A stretch of 64,000 nt of DNA, taken from the NCBI RefSeq assembly GCF_014229965.1, contig NZ_JABGBW010000002.1, forward strand, positions 62,001 to 126,000. The letters run 5' to 3'. The translations under genes and the position numbers were made by a program. Position 1 is the first letter of the stretch. Every line of letters begins with the position of its first letter. The notes beneath the pieces are model-generated. The model ran no database searches, was not told the origin of the DNA, and was given only the letters and a program-made list of their open reading frames with translations. Source of the stretch: Peptostreptococcus canis (GTDB lineage Bacteria > Bacillota > Clostridia > Peptostreptococcales > Peptostreptococcaceae). Shown here piece after piece: positions 1 through 9,471 of the stretch.

Positions 1-65
1 ATTGCAGGTACACTCTGGTCTAACAATAAAACGGAAATTTTTTCATTTCCCAAATCTCTTTTCAA
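1..65 (-). CDS. Start of a probable MATE family efflux transporter (partial, runs off left edge)
   Basis: A GGAGGT ribosome binding site (71-76) stands five bases before a TTG at 63-65 that opens a frame with no stop to the window edge. The 21 visible residues begin MKRDLGNEK and end ISVLLLDQSVPA. The pattern LG-x-EKIS-x-LL-x3-S-x-PA is the usual N-terminus of clostridial MATE drug/sodium antiporters, just before the first membrane helix. The gene lies 20 bases downstream of the histidine kinase, so it may belong to the same transcript. Only the first helix region is visible, so the family call is tentative. Confidence 0.5.
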   Translation of the reverse strand, partial: MKRDLGNEKISVLLLDQSVPA

Positions 66-85
66 AAGCTACCTCCATATATAAT

Positions 86-1516
86 CTATCTTTTTCTACA
101 ATCATTTTGCACAGTAAATGTAATTTCTGTGCCTACATTTTTTTCGCTTTTTATTTCCATCTTTCCACCATGAAGTTTTATTATCTCATCACTAATTGCC
201 AGTCCTAATCCACTTCCAGATTTATGGAAATCTTCTTGGAAGAATTTTTGTGAAACCTTGTGAATATTATGCTCAGAGATGCCCTCACCGGTATCTTTGA
301 CTTCAATTTTTGTCATTGTACTAAATTGATCAACCAATACCGTAATACTTCCTTCACTAGGTGTAAACTTTATAGAGTTTTGAATTAAATTAATCAATAC
401 CTGTCTTAATCTATTTTTATCAGCATAAATAGTAGACATGTTCTGATTTAAAAATTCAAAGGATAATCTCAAATTTTTATTTACAGCCATAGATCGTAAT
501 TGATTAACAACACTAATAACTAAATTTTCTATACTTACCTCTTCAATATTTAACTTTATTCTATCAGAAGATAATCTGGAAAAATCTAATAATTCTTCTA
601 CTAATTTTATTAGTCTATGAGTTTCATCTTGAATAATATTTAGTCCCATGCTAAGTTCTTCTTTTGAGATATTATCAAATTGAAGTGTTTCACTCCAGCC
701 ATTTATTGAAGTGAGGGGAGTCCTTAGTTCATGAGAAATCGATGAAATAAATTCATCTTTTAGTTTTTCACTTTTTTGAATTTCTGTTGCCATATTTTCG
801 AAAGTTTTGGCAAGATCCCCTATTTCGTCATCAGAAATTCTCTCTTTATTCATCTTTATATTGTAATTGCCTTTTGCCAACATATTAGAAAATATTTTTA
901 ATTCAGTCAGTGGTTCTATAATACTATCAGCAAACTTCAAGCTAAGTCCTATACTAAATATCAATATTAAAACTCCTATTAATAATAAATAAGCTATTAT
1001 TTTTAGAATTTCTCCATCAATATTTTTTAAAGAAACACTATATCTAACCACTCCCTCTACAATACCATTTTCTTTTATTGGAACGGATACGCTCATTACT
1101 TTTTCACCAGTATATTTTTCCCTATATGTATAGGTATTTATATCTTCAATATTTTGAATAGCTCTTTTTACATCTATATAATCCATTTTTTTATTAGGTT
1201 TAAATCCATATTGATCTATCACTACATATCCGCTCTTATCTATTATATTTACTGCAATTTTATTGTTGTTTGAATAATTCTGATTTTCTATAATACTTTC
1301 TGCCCTGTCAATAAAACCTGTATTGGACAAATTTATAGAATTATACACAGCATTCGTATAAGAAACTTGAGACATTAAAGTTTGTTTCGTAGAAGTGTAA
1401 TAATACCTAGTAGCAAAAAATGTGAGAATAACTTCAAAAGAAAGAAGAACTAAAAGTATTATTATTATAAAGTTTTTCAGAACTTTCTTTCTTAAACCAC
1501 CAAAATGTAAAACCAT
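86..1516 (-). CDS. Membrane sensor histidine kinase (HAMP-HisKA-HATPase)
   Basis: A 476-residue inner-membrane kinase. It has TM1 at about 14-36, an extracytoplasmic sensor region of about 135 residues, TM2 at about 171-193, a HAMP linker to about 250, and a HisKA dimerisation helix with the phosphoacceptor His262 in SISHELRTP. The ATPase domain carries the N box (NLIQNSIKFTP), G1 (DTGEGI) and G2 (GSGLGLAI). The start overlaps the stop of the response regulator by one base, so the two are translationally coupled. Family knowledge: it phosphorylates the partner regulator. The signal is unknown. The lipoprotein encoded just upstream is a candidate accessory sensor, which is inference. Confidence 0.93.
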   Translation of the reverse strand: MVLHFGGLRKKVLKNFIIIILLVLLSFEVILTFFATRYYYTSTKQTLMSQVSYTNAVYNSINLSNTGFIDRAESIIENQNYSNNNKIAVNIIDKSGYVVIDQYGFKPNKKMDYIDVKRAIQNIEDINTYTYREKYTGEKVMSVSVPIKENGIVEGVVRYSVSLKNIDGEILKIIAYLLLIGVLILIFSIGLSLKFADSIIEPLTELKIFSNMLAKGNYNIKMNKERISDDEIGDLAKTFENMATEIQKSEKLKDEFISSISHELRTPLTSINGWSETLQFDNISKEELSMGLNIIQDETHRLIKLVEELLDFSRLSSDRIKLNIEEVSIENLVISVVNQLRSMAVNKNLRLSFEFLNQNMSTIYADKNRLRQVLINLIQNSIKFTPSEGSITVLVDQFSTMTKIEVKDTGEGISEHNIHKVSQKFFQEDFHKSGSGLGLAISDEIIKLHGGKMEIKSEKNVGTEITFTVQNDCRKR

Positions 1517-2211
1517 TATTCTCCTCTCCTAAAAGAATATCCATACCCCCATATAGTTTGGATATATTTGGGTTTTGAAGGATCATCTTCAATCTTATTT
1601 CTTATTCTTCTAATATTTACATCTACAATTTTATAATCATATAAAACTACAGATCCCCACACTTCCTCAAGTATCTGATCTCTACTTAAGCTTTGATTGT
1701 CATTAAGCATTAGATATTTCACAATTGAAAATTCAGTCGGAGTTAAATCAACTTCTTCACCATTTTTAAAAAGTTTTCTTTTATTTTGATCCAATAAAAA
1801 TGGTGGTGAATCTATCATATTATTTCTTTTTGAATCATTATTTTTATGAACTCTTCTTATAAGAGCAGAAACTCTAGCTAAAAGTTCCTTTATACTAAAT
1901 GGTTTAATTATATAATCATCAGCACCTGCGACAAAACCATCAATTTTATCTTCTTCTTGAGATTTTGCAGTAAGCATAATAACTCCTATATTATCATGAT
2001 TTTCTCTTACATACTTACATACATCTATGCCACTCATATCCGGAAGCATGATATCCAGTAAAGCAACAGATATATTCTTTTCAGAGTCTAATTTTTCTAT
2101 GGCTTCTGAACCTGTACCGGCTTCTATAACTTCATATCCTTCTCTTTTTAAATTTATACTTACAAAACTTCTTATGCCTATTTCATCTTCTAATATGAGA
2201 ATCTTTTCCAT
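1516..2211 (-). CDS. OmpR/PhoB family response regulator
   Basis: 231 residues. The receiver domain (1-120) has the acidic pair E8/D9, the phosphoacceptor Asp53 in LLDIMLPD and the switch lysine in IIKPF. A winged-helix DNA-binding domain of OmpR type fills residues 135-229 and ends in the usual YIQTIWGYGYSF signature. It is the cognate partner of the adjacent histidine kinase (one-base overlap) and starts 10 bases after the lipoprotein stop, so all three genes are very likely one transcript. Its targets cannot be read from the window. Confidence 0.94.
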   Translation of the reverse strand: MEKILILEDEIGIRSFVSINLKREGYEVIEAGTGSEAIEKLDSEKNISVALLDIMLPDMSGIDVCKYVRENHDNIGVIMLTAKSQEEDKIDGFVAGADDYIIKPFSIKELLARVSALIRRVHKNNDSKRNNMIDSPPFLLDQNKRKLFKNGEEVDLTPTEFSIVKYLMLNDNQSLSRDQILEEVWGSVVLYDYKIVDVNIRRIRNKIEDDPSKPKYIQTIWGYGYSFRRGE

Positions 2212-2221
2212 GATATCACCC

Positions 2222-3580
2222 CTATTTATTTATTTGATAAAATGATTTATTTATATCTTTTATATTTAAATTATACTTCTTCATAGCTTTTAAATCTATG
2301 TTTGCTACAATATATTTATAATCTTCATTTTCATAAAGTATATTGCTATTTGAAGTATTATTATTTGATTTCTTATATTCTTCATTATTTTTTAATAATA
2401 CCACAATATCATATAATTTTACTAGTTTCGAATCACTTTCACGTGCAAAAACTTCAAAAGTGTTTTTATCATTTTCAAATTCCTGTCTAATGAAAAATCT
2501 GTAATTTAGTGATTCTGGTATCATAATTTTAAAATTATAATCATAACTATAAAAAATTTGATTAGTCAAATTAAGTTTACTATCACTTCCTAAAAGACCA
2601 TCCCATTCATACCAGCTTATAACCTTTGATTCATTAGGTGTATTATTACTATACTTAAATTCCATCTTTGGAATCTCAAGTACTTCATTCCCATTTACAT
2701 CTGACGGTCTTAATGTAAATGGATTTTTGACTTTATCATTTTGATCATCAAGTGTCTTTTGAAATTTACCATCTTTATATATGAGTATTTGTATGTTTGA
2801 AGAACCGTTAAGACTCTGATAAATTATCATGCTACCATTGGTATTGTTAGAAACCCTTCCATTTAGAATATCAATTTTATCAAGATTATCTATATTTTTA
2901 GTGTGTAAATTTTCATTAAAAATTATCTTATTGTCTTTTAAAATCATTTCATTTACTGAAACCTCATAGCTAGATAAATCTTGAATCAGAGCTAAAATTT
3001 CCTTTTTTCCATCACCATTATAGTCAAATAAATTTAGTTTAACAGCATACTTTGAACTAGTATATTCTCCAACTTTTTTTATTTTGTTCCCTATATATTT
3101 ATAAATATATACATTTTCAAAACCGCGATTTCTAATTTGTAAAATTATTTCCTTTTTTCCATCATTATTTAAATCCACAAAATTAGCATATTTTATAGAA
3201 TCTCCAGATATTCTAATAGTGTTTAAAGTTTCTTCTACAAGTTTATTTTCTTTTGTTTCAAAAATATAGGTATATATACTATTTAAATTTGGATTTTCAT
3301 TTTCTTTTTTCTTAAATACAATTACTTCTTCATTAGAGTCATTGTTTAAATCAATAAGATTTATTCTACCAACATCATCTGCATTTTTAGGTAAAATAAA
3401 ATCATTATCTCCTGGAGTTAGATTTCTTATATCTTTATACAACTGATAATTAGCTTGATCTGTAATAGGTTTGTCAAGCAACTTTTCAGGAGATTTCATA
3501 GATTCATTTTTACATCCTGTTAAAGATATTATTATAAGTATTCCTGAAAAAAGAAGTGATAATTTTTTATAGTAATTCAA
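2222..3580 (-). CDS. Lipoprotein with FG-GAP/VCBS-like calcium-loop repeats
   Basis: 452 residues with a lipoprotein signal peptide: hydrophobic stretch 8-20 and lipobox LTGC with the lipidated Cys at 23. Three spaced acidic loops of the D-x-N-x-D-(G/S)-x-x-E type follow: DLNNDSNEE at 77, DLNNDGKKE at 136 and DYNGDGKKE at 186. This is the spacing of beta-propeller FG-GAP/VCBS blades with bound calcium. The C-terminal 200 residues are unassigned. It sits 2 bases after the methyltransferase gene and 10 before the response regulator. It is predicted at the outer face of the membrane. An accessory sensor role for the two-component system is inferred only from gene order. Confidence 0.75.
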   Translation of the reverse strand: MNYYKKLSLLFSGILIIISLTGCKNESMKSPEKLLDKPITDQANYQLYKDIRNLTPGDNDFILPKNADDVGRINLIDLNNDSNEEVIVFKKKENENPNLNSIYTYIFETKENKLVEETLNTIRISGDSIKYANFVDLNNDGKKEIILQIRNRGFENVYIYKYIGNKIKKVGEYTSSKYAVKLNLFDYNGDGKKEILALIQDLSSYEVSVNEMILKDNKIIFNENLHTKNIDNLDKIDILNGRVSNNTNGSMIIYQSLNGSSNIQILIYKDGKFQKTLDDQNDKVKNPFTLRPSDVNGNEVLEIPKMEFKYSNNTPNESKVISWYEWDGLLGSDSKLNLTNQIFYSYDYNFKIMIPESLNYRFFIRQEFENDKNTFEVFARESDSKLVKLYDIVVLLKNNEEYKKSNNNTSNSNILYENEDYKYIVANIDLKAMKKYNLNIKDINKSFYQINK

Positions 3581-3582
3581 AC

Positions 3583-4749
3583 TTATCCCTCCTTCTCAAC
3601 TTTTTCTATTTTTGGAGGCTTAGGTCCTGGATATTGATAATAGTAAGTTTTTAACATACCGTTATATAGTTTTCTTTTTCTTATGGCATCTTTTCCAAAT
3701 TCATATTCAAAATTCTCAAAAGATGTTATTACATAATAGGACCAGTTTTTTAATTTACTAAAAGAATATCCCATTTCTTTATATAACATTTTTACTGATT
3801 CTTGGTCTTCTAATCTTTCACCATAAGGAGGATTAGTTATAATAAATCCATACTCTTTATCACTTGAAAACGCTGTTACATCTTTTACTTCAAATTTTAT
3901 ATAATTTTCAACGCCTGCAATTTCAGCATTTTTTTTTGCCAATTCGACTGTGCTGGAATCTATATCATAACCATAAATCGTAAAATGTTCATTGTCATTT
4001 AATAAATCAAAAGCCTCTTTTCTTACATCCCACCATATTTTTTTATCTATTGTTCTCCATTTTTCTGAAATAAACTCTCTATTCATTCCCGGAGCCATAT
4101 TCATACCTATCATTGATGCTTCTATCAAGATAGTTCCTGAACCACACATAGGATCCACTAGCAATCTGCCGGGTCTCCACGGAGTCAGATAAACAAGCCC
4201 GGCGGCTAAAGTTTCTCTGATGGGTGCTTTATTAGAAACTTCTCTATATCCTCTTTTATGTAATGCAGTACCACTTGTATCTATAGACAAAACTACTTTA
4301 TCCTTATGTATAAAAACATAGATAGGATATTTTTCTTTGTCTTCTTTTAACATTCCTTTTTCCAAATATTTTTCTTTCAGAGAATCTACTATCGCCTTTT
4401 TAACTATTGACTGAATATCAGGAGTTGAAAATAGTTTTGACTTAATAGATGATGCTTTTGAAATTGGAAATTGTGCACCATAAGGTATAAATCTGAACCA
4501 ATCAATTTTTCTGGTATTGTCATATAGTTCTTCAAAAGATTTCGCATTAAATTCTGCAATTTTAAGATTCACTCTCTCGGCACATCTAAGCCACATATTT
4601 GCTTTTGCAATGCCATATTCATCTGTCTTATATGTAATTCTTCCATCTTCTGTTTTTTCTATCTCAAAACCTAAAGATTTGATTTCATTTGCCAACATTT
4701 TTTCCATTCCAAAAAAACATGGAGAAATCAAAGTATATTTATATTTCAT
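3583..4749 (-). CDS. THUMP-domain class I SAM-dependent 23S rRNA guanine methyltransferase (RlmL/YpsC type)
   Basis: 388 residues. The N-terminal THUMP/ferredoxin-like RNA-binding part (about 1-160) begins YTLISPCFFGMEKMLANEI, typical of the family. The catalytic Rossmann domain has the SAM motif DPMCGSGTILIEA (about 198-210), a second acidic motif YGYDID, and the N6/N2 methylase motif TNPPYGERL. The length fits the Firmicute RlmL-N orthologue YpsC, which methylates a guanine N2 in 23S rRNA. It is the first gene of the unit leading into the lipoprotein and two-component genes, an unusual partner set for a housekeeping rRNA enzyme. Confidence 0.9.
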   Translation of the reverse strand: MKYKYTLISPCFFGMEKMLANEIKSLGFEIEKTEDGRITYKTDEYGIAKANMWLRCAERVNLKIAEFNAKSFEELYDNTRKIDWFRFIPYGAQFPISKASSIKSKLFSTPDIQSIVKKAIVDSLKEKYLEKGMLKEDKEKYPIYVFIHKDKVVLSIDTSGTALHKRGYREVSNKAPIRETLAAGLVYLTPWRPGRLLVDPMCGSGTILIEASMIGMNMAPGMNREFISEKWRTIDKKIWWDVRKEAFDLLNDNEHFTIYGYDIDSSTVELAKKNAEIAGVENYIKFEVKDVTAFSSDKEYGFIITNPPYGERLEDQESVKMLYKEMGYSFSKLKNWSYYVITSFENFEYEFGKDAIRKRKLYNGMLKTYYYQYPGPKPPKIEKVEKEG

Positions 4750-4772
4750 ATAACCTCCAAATTCACAACTTA

Positions 4773-5897
4773 TTATTTAGTTGCAATTTCCATCATCTTA
4801 TTTTTCAATTCTTCTTCTAATTTTCTAATTTGAACTTCTGCATCAGCTCTTTTCTTTCTTCCTTCATCTTGTATTTTCATAACTTCATCAAGACTTGATA
4901 TCAAAGTCTGATTAGTATGTTGAAGTGTTTCTATATCTACGATTCCTCTTTCTGATTCTTTGGCAGATTCTATAGTCGCCATTTTAAGTGCATCTGCATT
5001 TTTCTTTAACAACTGATTTGTAACATCGCTGATCTCTTTTTGTGTTTTAATAGCTTGTGTAGAATGTGCAACTCCTAATGCAAGTACCATTTGATTTTTC
5101 CATAGTGGTATAGTATTTACAATAGTGGATTGTATTTTCTCCACCATTTCCATATTAGTATTTTGAATCATTCTAATTTGAGGTGCTGTTTGAATCGAAA
5201 TAGTCCTGGATAGTTCTAAATCATGTATTTTTTTCTCAAATCTCAATTTCTGATTTCTAAGATCATTTAATTTTTCTATGTCACTCTGATTTCCAGATTC
5301 GTCAGCATTTTTTTTCATTGCTGGTAAAACTATATTATTTATATTCATAAGTTTTTTCTTACCTGCTAATATATACATAGAAATCTCTTTGTAGTAATTT
5401 TTATTTAAATCATACATTTGATCAAGCATAGAAATGTCTTTCATAAGTATTACCTGTTGATTTTCAAGCGAATTAACTATATTGTCAACATTATTTTCAA
5501 CACTGTTGTATTTAGCTTGAAGCAAATCTTTTTTCTTTTTCGCACTTTTCATAAAAGAAAAAAATCCCTTTTCTTCGCTATCTACATCAAAATTTTTAAG
5601 TTCAATAACTAGGTTTGAAATCAAACCACCAATTTCATCCAAATCTTTTGTTTTTATTACACTTAATGTCTGATCGGAAAAATCAGACATTTTTTTCTGA
5701 ACACCTGCACCATATTCTAAAACTAACTGTGAGTTGGATAAATCTATTTTTTGTGAAAAATCTTCGACCATGCGTTGCTCCTGTTCAGTCAGAGATGCTT
5801 CATCGAAACTATCTATATTCTTTTTTTCCTGAATATCATTTATATCTACTTTATTTTCGTTAACTCCATCAAAAGTAAGCGTTATATTATCGTTCAT
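4773..5897 (-). CDS. telA: TelA/YaaN family toxic anion resistance protein
   Basis: 374 residues, mostly alpha-helical and predicted cytoplasmic. Recognised by the family architecture: an acidic N-terminus, a central LVIELKNFDVD...FFSFMKSAKKKKDLLQ segment and a helical C-terminus containing MVLALGVAHSTQAIKTQKEISDVTNQLLKKNAD. TelA was named for tellurite resistance, but most homologues have no tested function. It lies downstream of an XpaC-type gene, the same pairing as xpaC-yaaN in Bacillus subtilis, with a 99-base gap between the two genes. Confidence 0.88.
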   Translation of the reverse strand: MNDNITLTFDGVNENKVDINDIQEKKNIDSFDEASLTEQEQRMVEDFSQKIDLSNSQLVLEYGAGVQKKMSDFSDQTLSVIKTKDLDEIGGLISNLVIELKNFDVDSEEKGFFSFMKSAKKKKDLLQAKYNSVENNVDNIVNSLENQQVILMKDISMLDQMYDLNKNYYKEISMYILAGKKKLMNINNIVLPAMKKNADESGNQSDIEKLNDLRNQKLRFEKKIHDLELSRTISIQTAPQIRMIQNTNMEMVEKIQSTIVNTIPLWKNQMVLALGVAHSTQAIKTQKEISDVTNQLLKKNADALKMATIESAKESERGIVDIETLQHTNQTLISSLDEVMKIQDEGRKKRADAEVQIRKLEEELKNKMMEIATK

Positions 5898-5996
5898 ATT
5901 TATTCGGGAAATAAATCCCTTCCCCCTTTCAAAATCATAAAATTTTATAAAAGTTTTTTAATTTTCGGAAAATCCTTTAAATAAATAATATATTTT

Positions 5997-7163
5997 TTAA
6001 ATATTAAAATCATTTTCTTTTAATCCATCTTGAGAAAGCATTGTATTTAATACTGAAATATCTGCATTTATATCCATTGTATTCACTTTTATAATCTGAT
6101 TAAGAAGTTTCTTATAAGCAGAATCAATAGTTTTCAAAGTATTTGATATTTCGTTTTTCGCTTTTATAACTGAATCTAAATTTTCAGTGCTATCATTTAA
6201 CTCATCATATGAATGGATTAATTTAACTGTAGTAGGCATATAAAAATTAGAGAATCTATTCAAATTAATTAAATGATCAGGATATTTTTGTACCACATTC
6301 GTTATTTCATTTACTGAAATTATGATACTTTTTATTATATTTTTTGTATCTATATCACTTATTCTATCTATAATTTCTTTAATTTCTTTTATTTGTGAAT
6401 TATTTTTCTCTATAAACTCAGTTAATTCTTTATTATTTTTTATTTTTTGTTCATGCTCTTCTCTTTTAATTTTTTCCCTTATTATCTCGGAATATTCATA
6501 ATATTTTTCATCATTAATAAATATAAGTTCACTATTTTCAACTAAATGTCCTTCTCTAAAAATTTTCCTATCAATCATATATTTAAGGTCTTTTAAAACA
6601 TTGTCCTTTGAAATACTCAATTTATTAGATATGGTTTTTATATCTAGCATGTAATTCTTTTCAAATAATTTTATATATTTTTTATATTTTTGTATTTTCG
6701 CAAATTTTATGCTAGAAAAAATACCTAAACATTGAAATATAACAAAAACTATAAATGGAGCCACTGAACTGCTAAAAAGATTAAATACTATCCCCAAAAG
6801 TAAAAAAAGTAATGCTAGTGGATAAAAAATAAGTTGAAAAACTATATACTTTATATATCCATCTGGCTTATTTACATAATCATATACATTATAACCGGAA
6901 TCAACCATTTTATATGTATTTTTATATTTAACTATTTCATTATTGACAACTTGAGATATATTTCCCCCCACATATGAAAAAGTCTTAACGGCTTTTGCTA
7001 TATTTTCTTCATTAAATGCTGTGTCAATAGTTTTTTTAACAGTTTTATTCAAACCTTCAAAATTACATTTTTTCATCATTTCATCGATGGTATCTGCTAT
7101 TTTTCCATTTTTATTATATTCTTTTTTATAATCATATTCTTTTTTGTTTTTATAATCATTCAT
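5997..7163 (-). CDS. xpaC: XpaC-like membrane protein
   Basis: 388 residues. It has a charged N-terminus with amphipathic helices, two adjacent membrane segments at about 105-128 and 132-155, and then a long helical cytoplasmic part with coiled-coil character (about 215-330). The layout matches the 5-bromo-4-chloroindolyl phosphate hydrolysis (XpaC) family. That name comes from a plate phenotype; no catalytic motif is visible and the biochemical role is unknown. Its placement beside telA supports the call. The ribosome binding site AGGTGTG lies just before the ATG. Confidence 0.72.
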   Translation of the reverse strand: MNDYKNKKEYDYKKEYNKNGKIADTIDEMMKKCNFEGLNKTVKKTIDTAFNEENIAKAVKTFSYVGGNISQVVNNEIVKYKNTYKMVDSGYNVYDYVNKPDGYIKYIVFQLIFYPLALLFLLLGIVFNLFSSSVAPFIVFVIFQCLGIFSSIKFAKIQKYKKYIKLFEKNYMLDIKTISNKLSISKDNVLKDLKYMIDRKIFREGHLVENSELIFINDEKYYEYSEIIREKIKREEHEQKIKNNKELTEFIEKNNSQIKEIKEIIDRISDIDTKNIIKSIIISVNEITNVVQKYPDHLINLNRFSNFYMPTTVKLIHSYDELNDSTENLDSVIKAKNEISNTLKTIDSAYKKLLNQIIKVNTMDINADISVLNTMLSQDGLKENDFNI

Positions 7164-7216
7164 ATATGCACACCTCTCTAATTCTAATTATACCATAAAC
7201 TAATTGAAAAAAGTAA

Positions 7217-7243
7217 AAAAGAGAGCGATTTTATCTACTCTCT
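7217..7243 (-). terminator. Rho-independent terminator of the amino acid ABC operon
   Basis: On the minus strand an AGAGAG...CTCTCT hairpin is followed by a run of six T. It lies between the ATPase stop and the xpaC-like start, so it separates the two units. Confidence 0.75.
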
Positions 7244-7263
7244 TTATATGTTTAATTTTATAT

Positions 7264-7932
7264 TTAGTTTAAATCAATATCTTTTTCATCAACTAAAATT
7301 CCTTCTTTGATGTATATTATTTTATCAGCCATTTCTTTCGAAAAGGCAATATCATGCGAAATAATAAGTATTGCCATACCATTATCTTTAAATCTACGTA
7401 TTATTTCTTGAATTTTTGATATATTTTCCTTATCCAGTGCAGATGTCGGTTCATCAAAACACAAGACTTTCGGCATTAATGCACAACTTCTTGCAATTGC
7501 TACTCTTTGTTGTTGACCACCTGATAATTGAAATGGATAATCATCTTTTTTATCTTCTAAATCAACCTTCCTCAATAAATCAATGGCTATTTTTTCCGCT
7601 TCTTTTCTGGATTTTCCAAGAACTTTAATAGGTGCTTCTGTTATATTTTCCAACACTGTCATATGAGGAAAAAGATTAAAGTTCTGAAATACCATTCCAA
7701 TCTGCCCTCTCATATTCTTCATATCATCACTATTTCTAATTTCTATATTATCTACAATGATTTCCCCACTATCAAAAGTTTCCAAACCATTAATACAGCG
7801 GATTAATGTTGTTTTTCCGGCACCGGATTTTCCCAAAACAACTCCAATTTCTCCCTCTTTTACTTCAAATGAAATTCCCTTTAGTACTTCTATATTATTA
7901 AAACTTTTTCTCAAATCTACTACTTTTAACAT
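7264..7932 (-). CDS. Polar amino acid ABC transporter, ATP-binding subunit
   Basis: 222 residues, short for the family (usually 240-250) but with every ATPase motif: Walker A GKSGAGKTT, Q-loop VFQNFNLFPH, signature LSGGQQQR, Walker B VLCFDEPTSALD and switch His in IISHD. The HisP/GlnQ-like sequence points to a polar amino acid importer. It is the last gene of an operon with the permease (10 bases upstream) and binding protein, under the T-box leader at 9472-9762. Confidence 0.95.
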   Translation of the reverse strand: MLKVVDLRKSFNNIEVLKGISFEVKEGEIGVVLGKSGAGKTTLIRCINGLETFDSGEIIVDNIEIRNSDDMKNMRGQIGMVFQNFNLFPHMTVLENITEAPIKVLGKSRKEAEKIAIDLLRKVDLEDKKDDYPFQLSGGQQQRVAIARSCALMPKVLCFDEPTSALDKENISKIQEIIRRFKDNGMAILIISHDIAFSKEMADKIIYIKEGILVDEKDIDLN

Positions 7933-7942
7933 TTTGGACCCC

Positions 7943-8560
7943 TTACTTATAATATGAGTATTTTTTTTCTACAAAAGATAATAGTTGTGTTAAAATTGCA
8001 GTCATTATCAAATATACAATACCTGCATATAAAAATGGCATTAGGCTAGTTGTTCTATTGCTCATTACAGTTGCAATTCTAAGAAGATCATTCATAGCCA
8101 ATATATAAACTAGAGAAGTATCTTTGACAAGTGTTATTAACTCATTTCCAACTGGTGGCAATACTCTCTTTACTACTTGAGGTAAAATTATCCTTTTGTA
8201 CATTGTTAACTTATCAAATCCTAATACTTTTGCTGCTTCAAATTGACCTTTGTCTATTGATTCTAAACCTGCTCTGAAAATTTCAGCGTAATATGCGGCA
8301 TAGTTAATTGAAAAGGCTATAATAGCAACCGGCATTTTATCAAAAGTTAACTTATCGCTTATTTGTGGAAGTACATAATAAAAAAACATCAATTGTAATA
8401 AAAGTGGACTTCCTCTCATTATCCATATATATATGCTTGTTACGGTTCTTGCAATTTTATTTCTAGATACCCTTATCAATGCAACTACTATACCTAATGG
8501 TATAGCGAATAAGGTTGTAAAGAAAAATAATTCCAATACAATTTTAACACCTTCTAACAT
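7943..8560 (-). CDS. Polar amino acid ABC transporter, permease subunit
   Basis: 205 residues with about five membrane helices. The coupling-helix EAA loop is visible as EAAKVLGFDKLTMYKRIILPQVVKRVLPP. The segment IWIMRGSPLLLQLMFFYY is the HisM/GlnP family hallmark. Such permeases work as homodimers with the ATPase encoded downstream. GGAGGA eight bases before the ATG supports this start. The specific amino acid cannot be told from the permease. Confidence 0.94.
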   Translation of the reverse strand: MLEGVKIVLELFFFTTLFAIPLGIVVALIRVSRNKIARTVTSIYIWIMRGSPLLLQLMFFYYVLPQISDKLTFDKMPVAIIAFSINYAAYYAEIFRAGLESIDKGQFEAAKVLGFDKLTMYKRIILPQVVKRVLPPVGNELITLVKDTSLVYILAMNDLLRIATVMSNRTTSLMPFLYAGIVYLIMTAILTQLLSFVEKKYSYYK

Positions 8561-8590
8561 CCTAAAAATCCTCCATATTTGCAGTTGGTC

Positions 8591-9385
8591 TTAATTAAAC
8601 CACTTACTTTTTATTTTATCAAATGTTCCATCAGCCTTCATTTCATCCAAAGCTTTGTCTACATTTTCTCTTAATTCTTTATCTTCTTTTCTAAATCCAA
8701 CTCCGTATTGTTCGCTTCCTAAATCTCCCTCAAGAACTTTATATTTATCTTCTCCCTTTTGTTTGATATAATACTTTAGTAACACTTCATCTCCAACAAC
8801 AGCTTTAATTCTTCCTATCTCTAAATCTCTCAATGCTTTATCATAAGTATCATAAGTTGAAGGTTGCTTGTCTTTAATCATGTTTATAAAATCTTTATCT
8901 GCTTCTATAGCATCTAATCCTGAAGAAGCAGCCTGCGTACCAACTGCTTGATCTTTCAGGTCATTTTTGCTTTTGAAGTCGTTATTAGACATAGTCACTA
9001 TTATTTGCTTATTATCAAAATATGGTTTTGAAAAATCCACCTTCTTTTTTCTTTCTTCCGTAATACTATAACCATTCCATAAGCAATCTACATTTTTATT
9101 ATTTAATGATTGTTCTTTAAGTGACCATTCAATATTTTCAAATTGTGGAGTGTACCCTGCTCTTTTAAAAGCCTCTTTCGCAATATCAATGTCAAATCCT
9201 ACCAATTCATTGTTATCATCTAAAAATCCCATTGGAACAAATGTATTATCTAAACCGACAATTACAGTTTTAGATGAATTTGTATCATTTGCTTTCTTTC
9301 CAGAATCTGAACAAGCAGATAAACCCGCCATTAATACAATTCCCATACCAATAATAGATAATTTCTTTAATAGTCCTCTTTTCAT
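8591..9385 (-). CDS. Amino acid ABC transporter substrate-binding lipoprotein
   Basis: 264 residues. The signal peptide ends in lipobox LSAC (Cys25), so the protein is lipid-anchored outside the cell. The mature part is a bilobed SBP_bac_3 domain, with the signature GFDIDIAKEAFKRAG near the N-lobe and the hinge/C-lobe motif GVGFRKEDKELRENVDKAL. It resembles cystine/arginine/glutamine-type binding proteins, but the ligand is not resolved. It is the first gene of the three-gene operon and sits directly behind a T-box, so its transcription should rise when one particular tRNA is uncharged. Confidence 0.93.
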   Translation of the reverse strand: MKRGLLKKLSIIGMGIVLMAGLSACSDSGKKANDTNSSKTVIVGLDNTFVPMGFLDDNNELVGFDIDIAKEAFKRAGYTPQFENIEWSLKEQSLNNKNVDCLWNGYSITEERKKKVDFSKPYFDNKQIIVTMSNNDFKSKNDLKDQAVGTQAASSGLDAIEADKDFINMIKDKQPSTYDTYDKALRDLEIGRIKAVVGDEVLLKYYIKQKGEDKYKVLEGDLGSEQYGVGFRKEDKELRENVDKALDEMKADGTFDKIKSKWFN

Positions 9386-9471
9386 TTTTTTTCCTCCTCT
9401 TTAAACAAATATTGATCTCTCATTTATAAATACCAAAAATTTGATTTACATGGAACGGAAAATAACTATAA

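Noticed and set aside
1-65. Reading the left-edge fragment as a formamidopyrimidine-DNA glycosylase end (LLLDQ)
   Set aside because: The fragment is the start of a gene with its own ribosome binding site, and the LG-EKIS-LL-S-PA pattern fits a MATE N-terminus better.
2-208. Plus-strand open frame of 68 codons
   Set aside because: It lies antisense to the MATE start and the histidine kinase 3' end and has no ribosome binding site.
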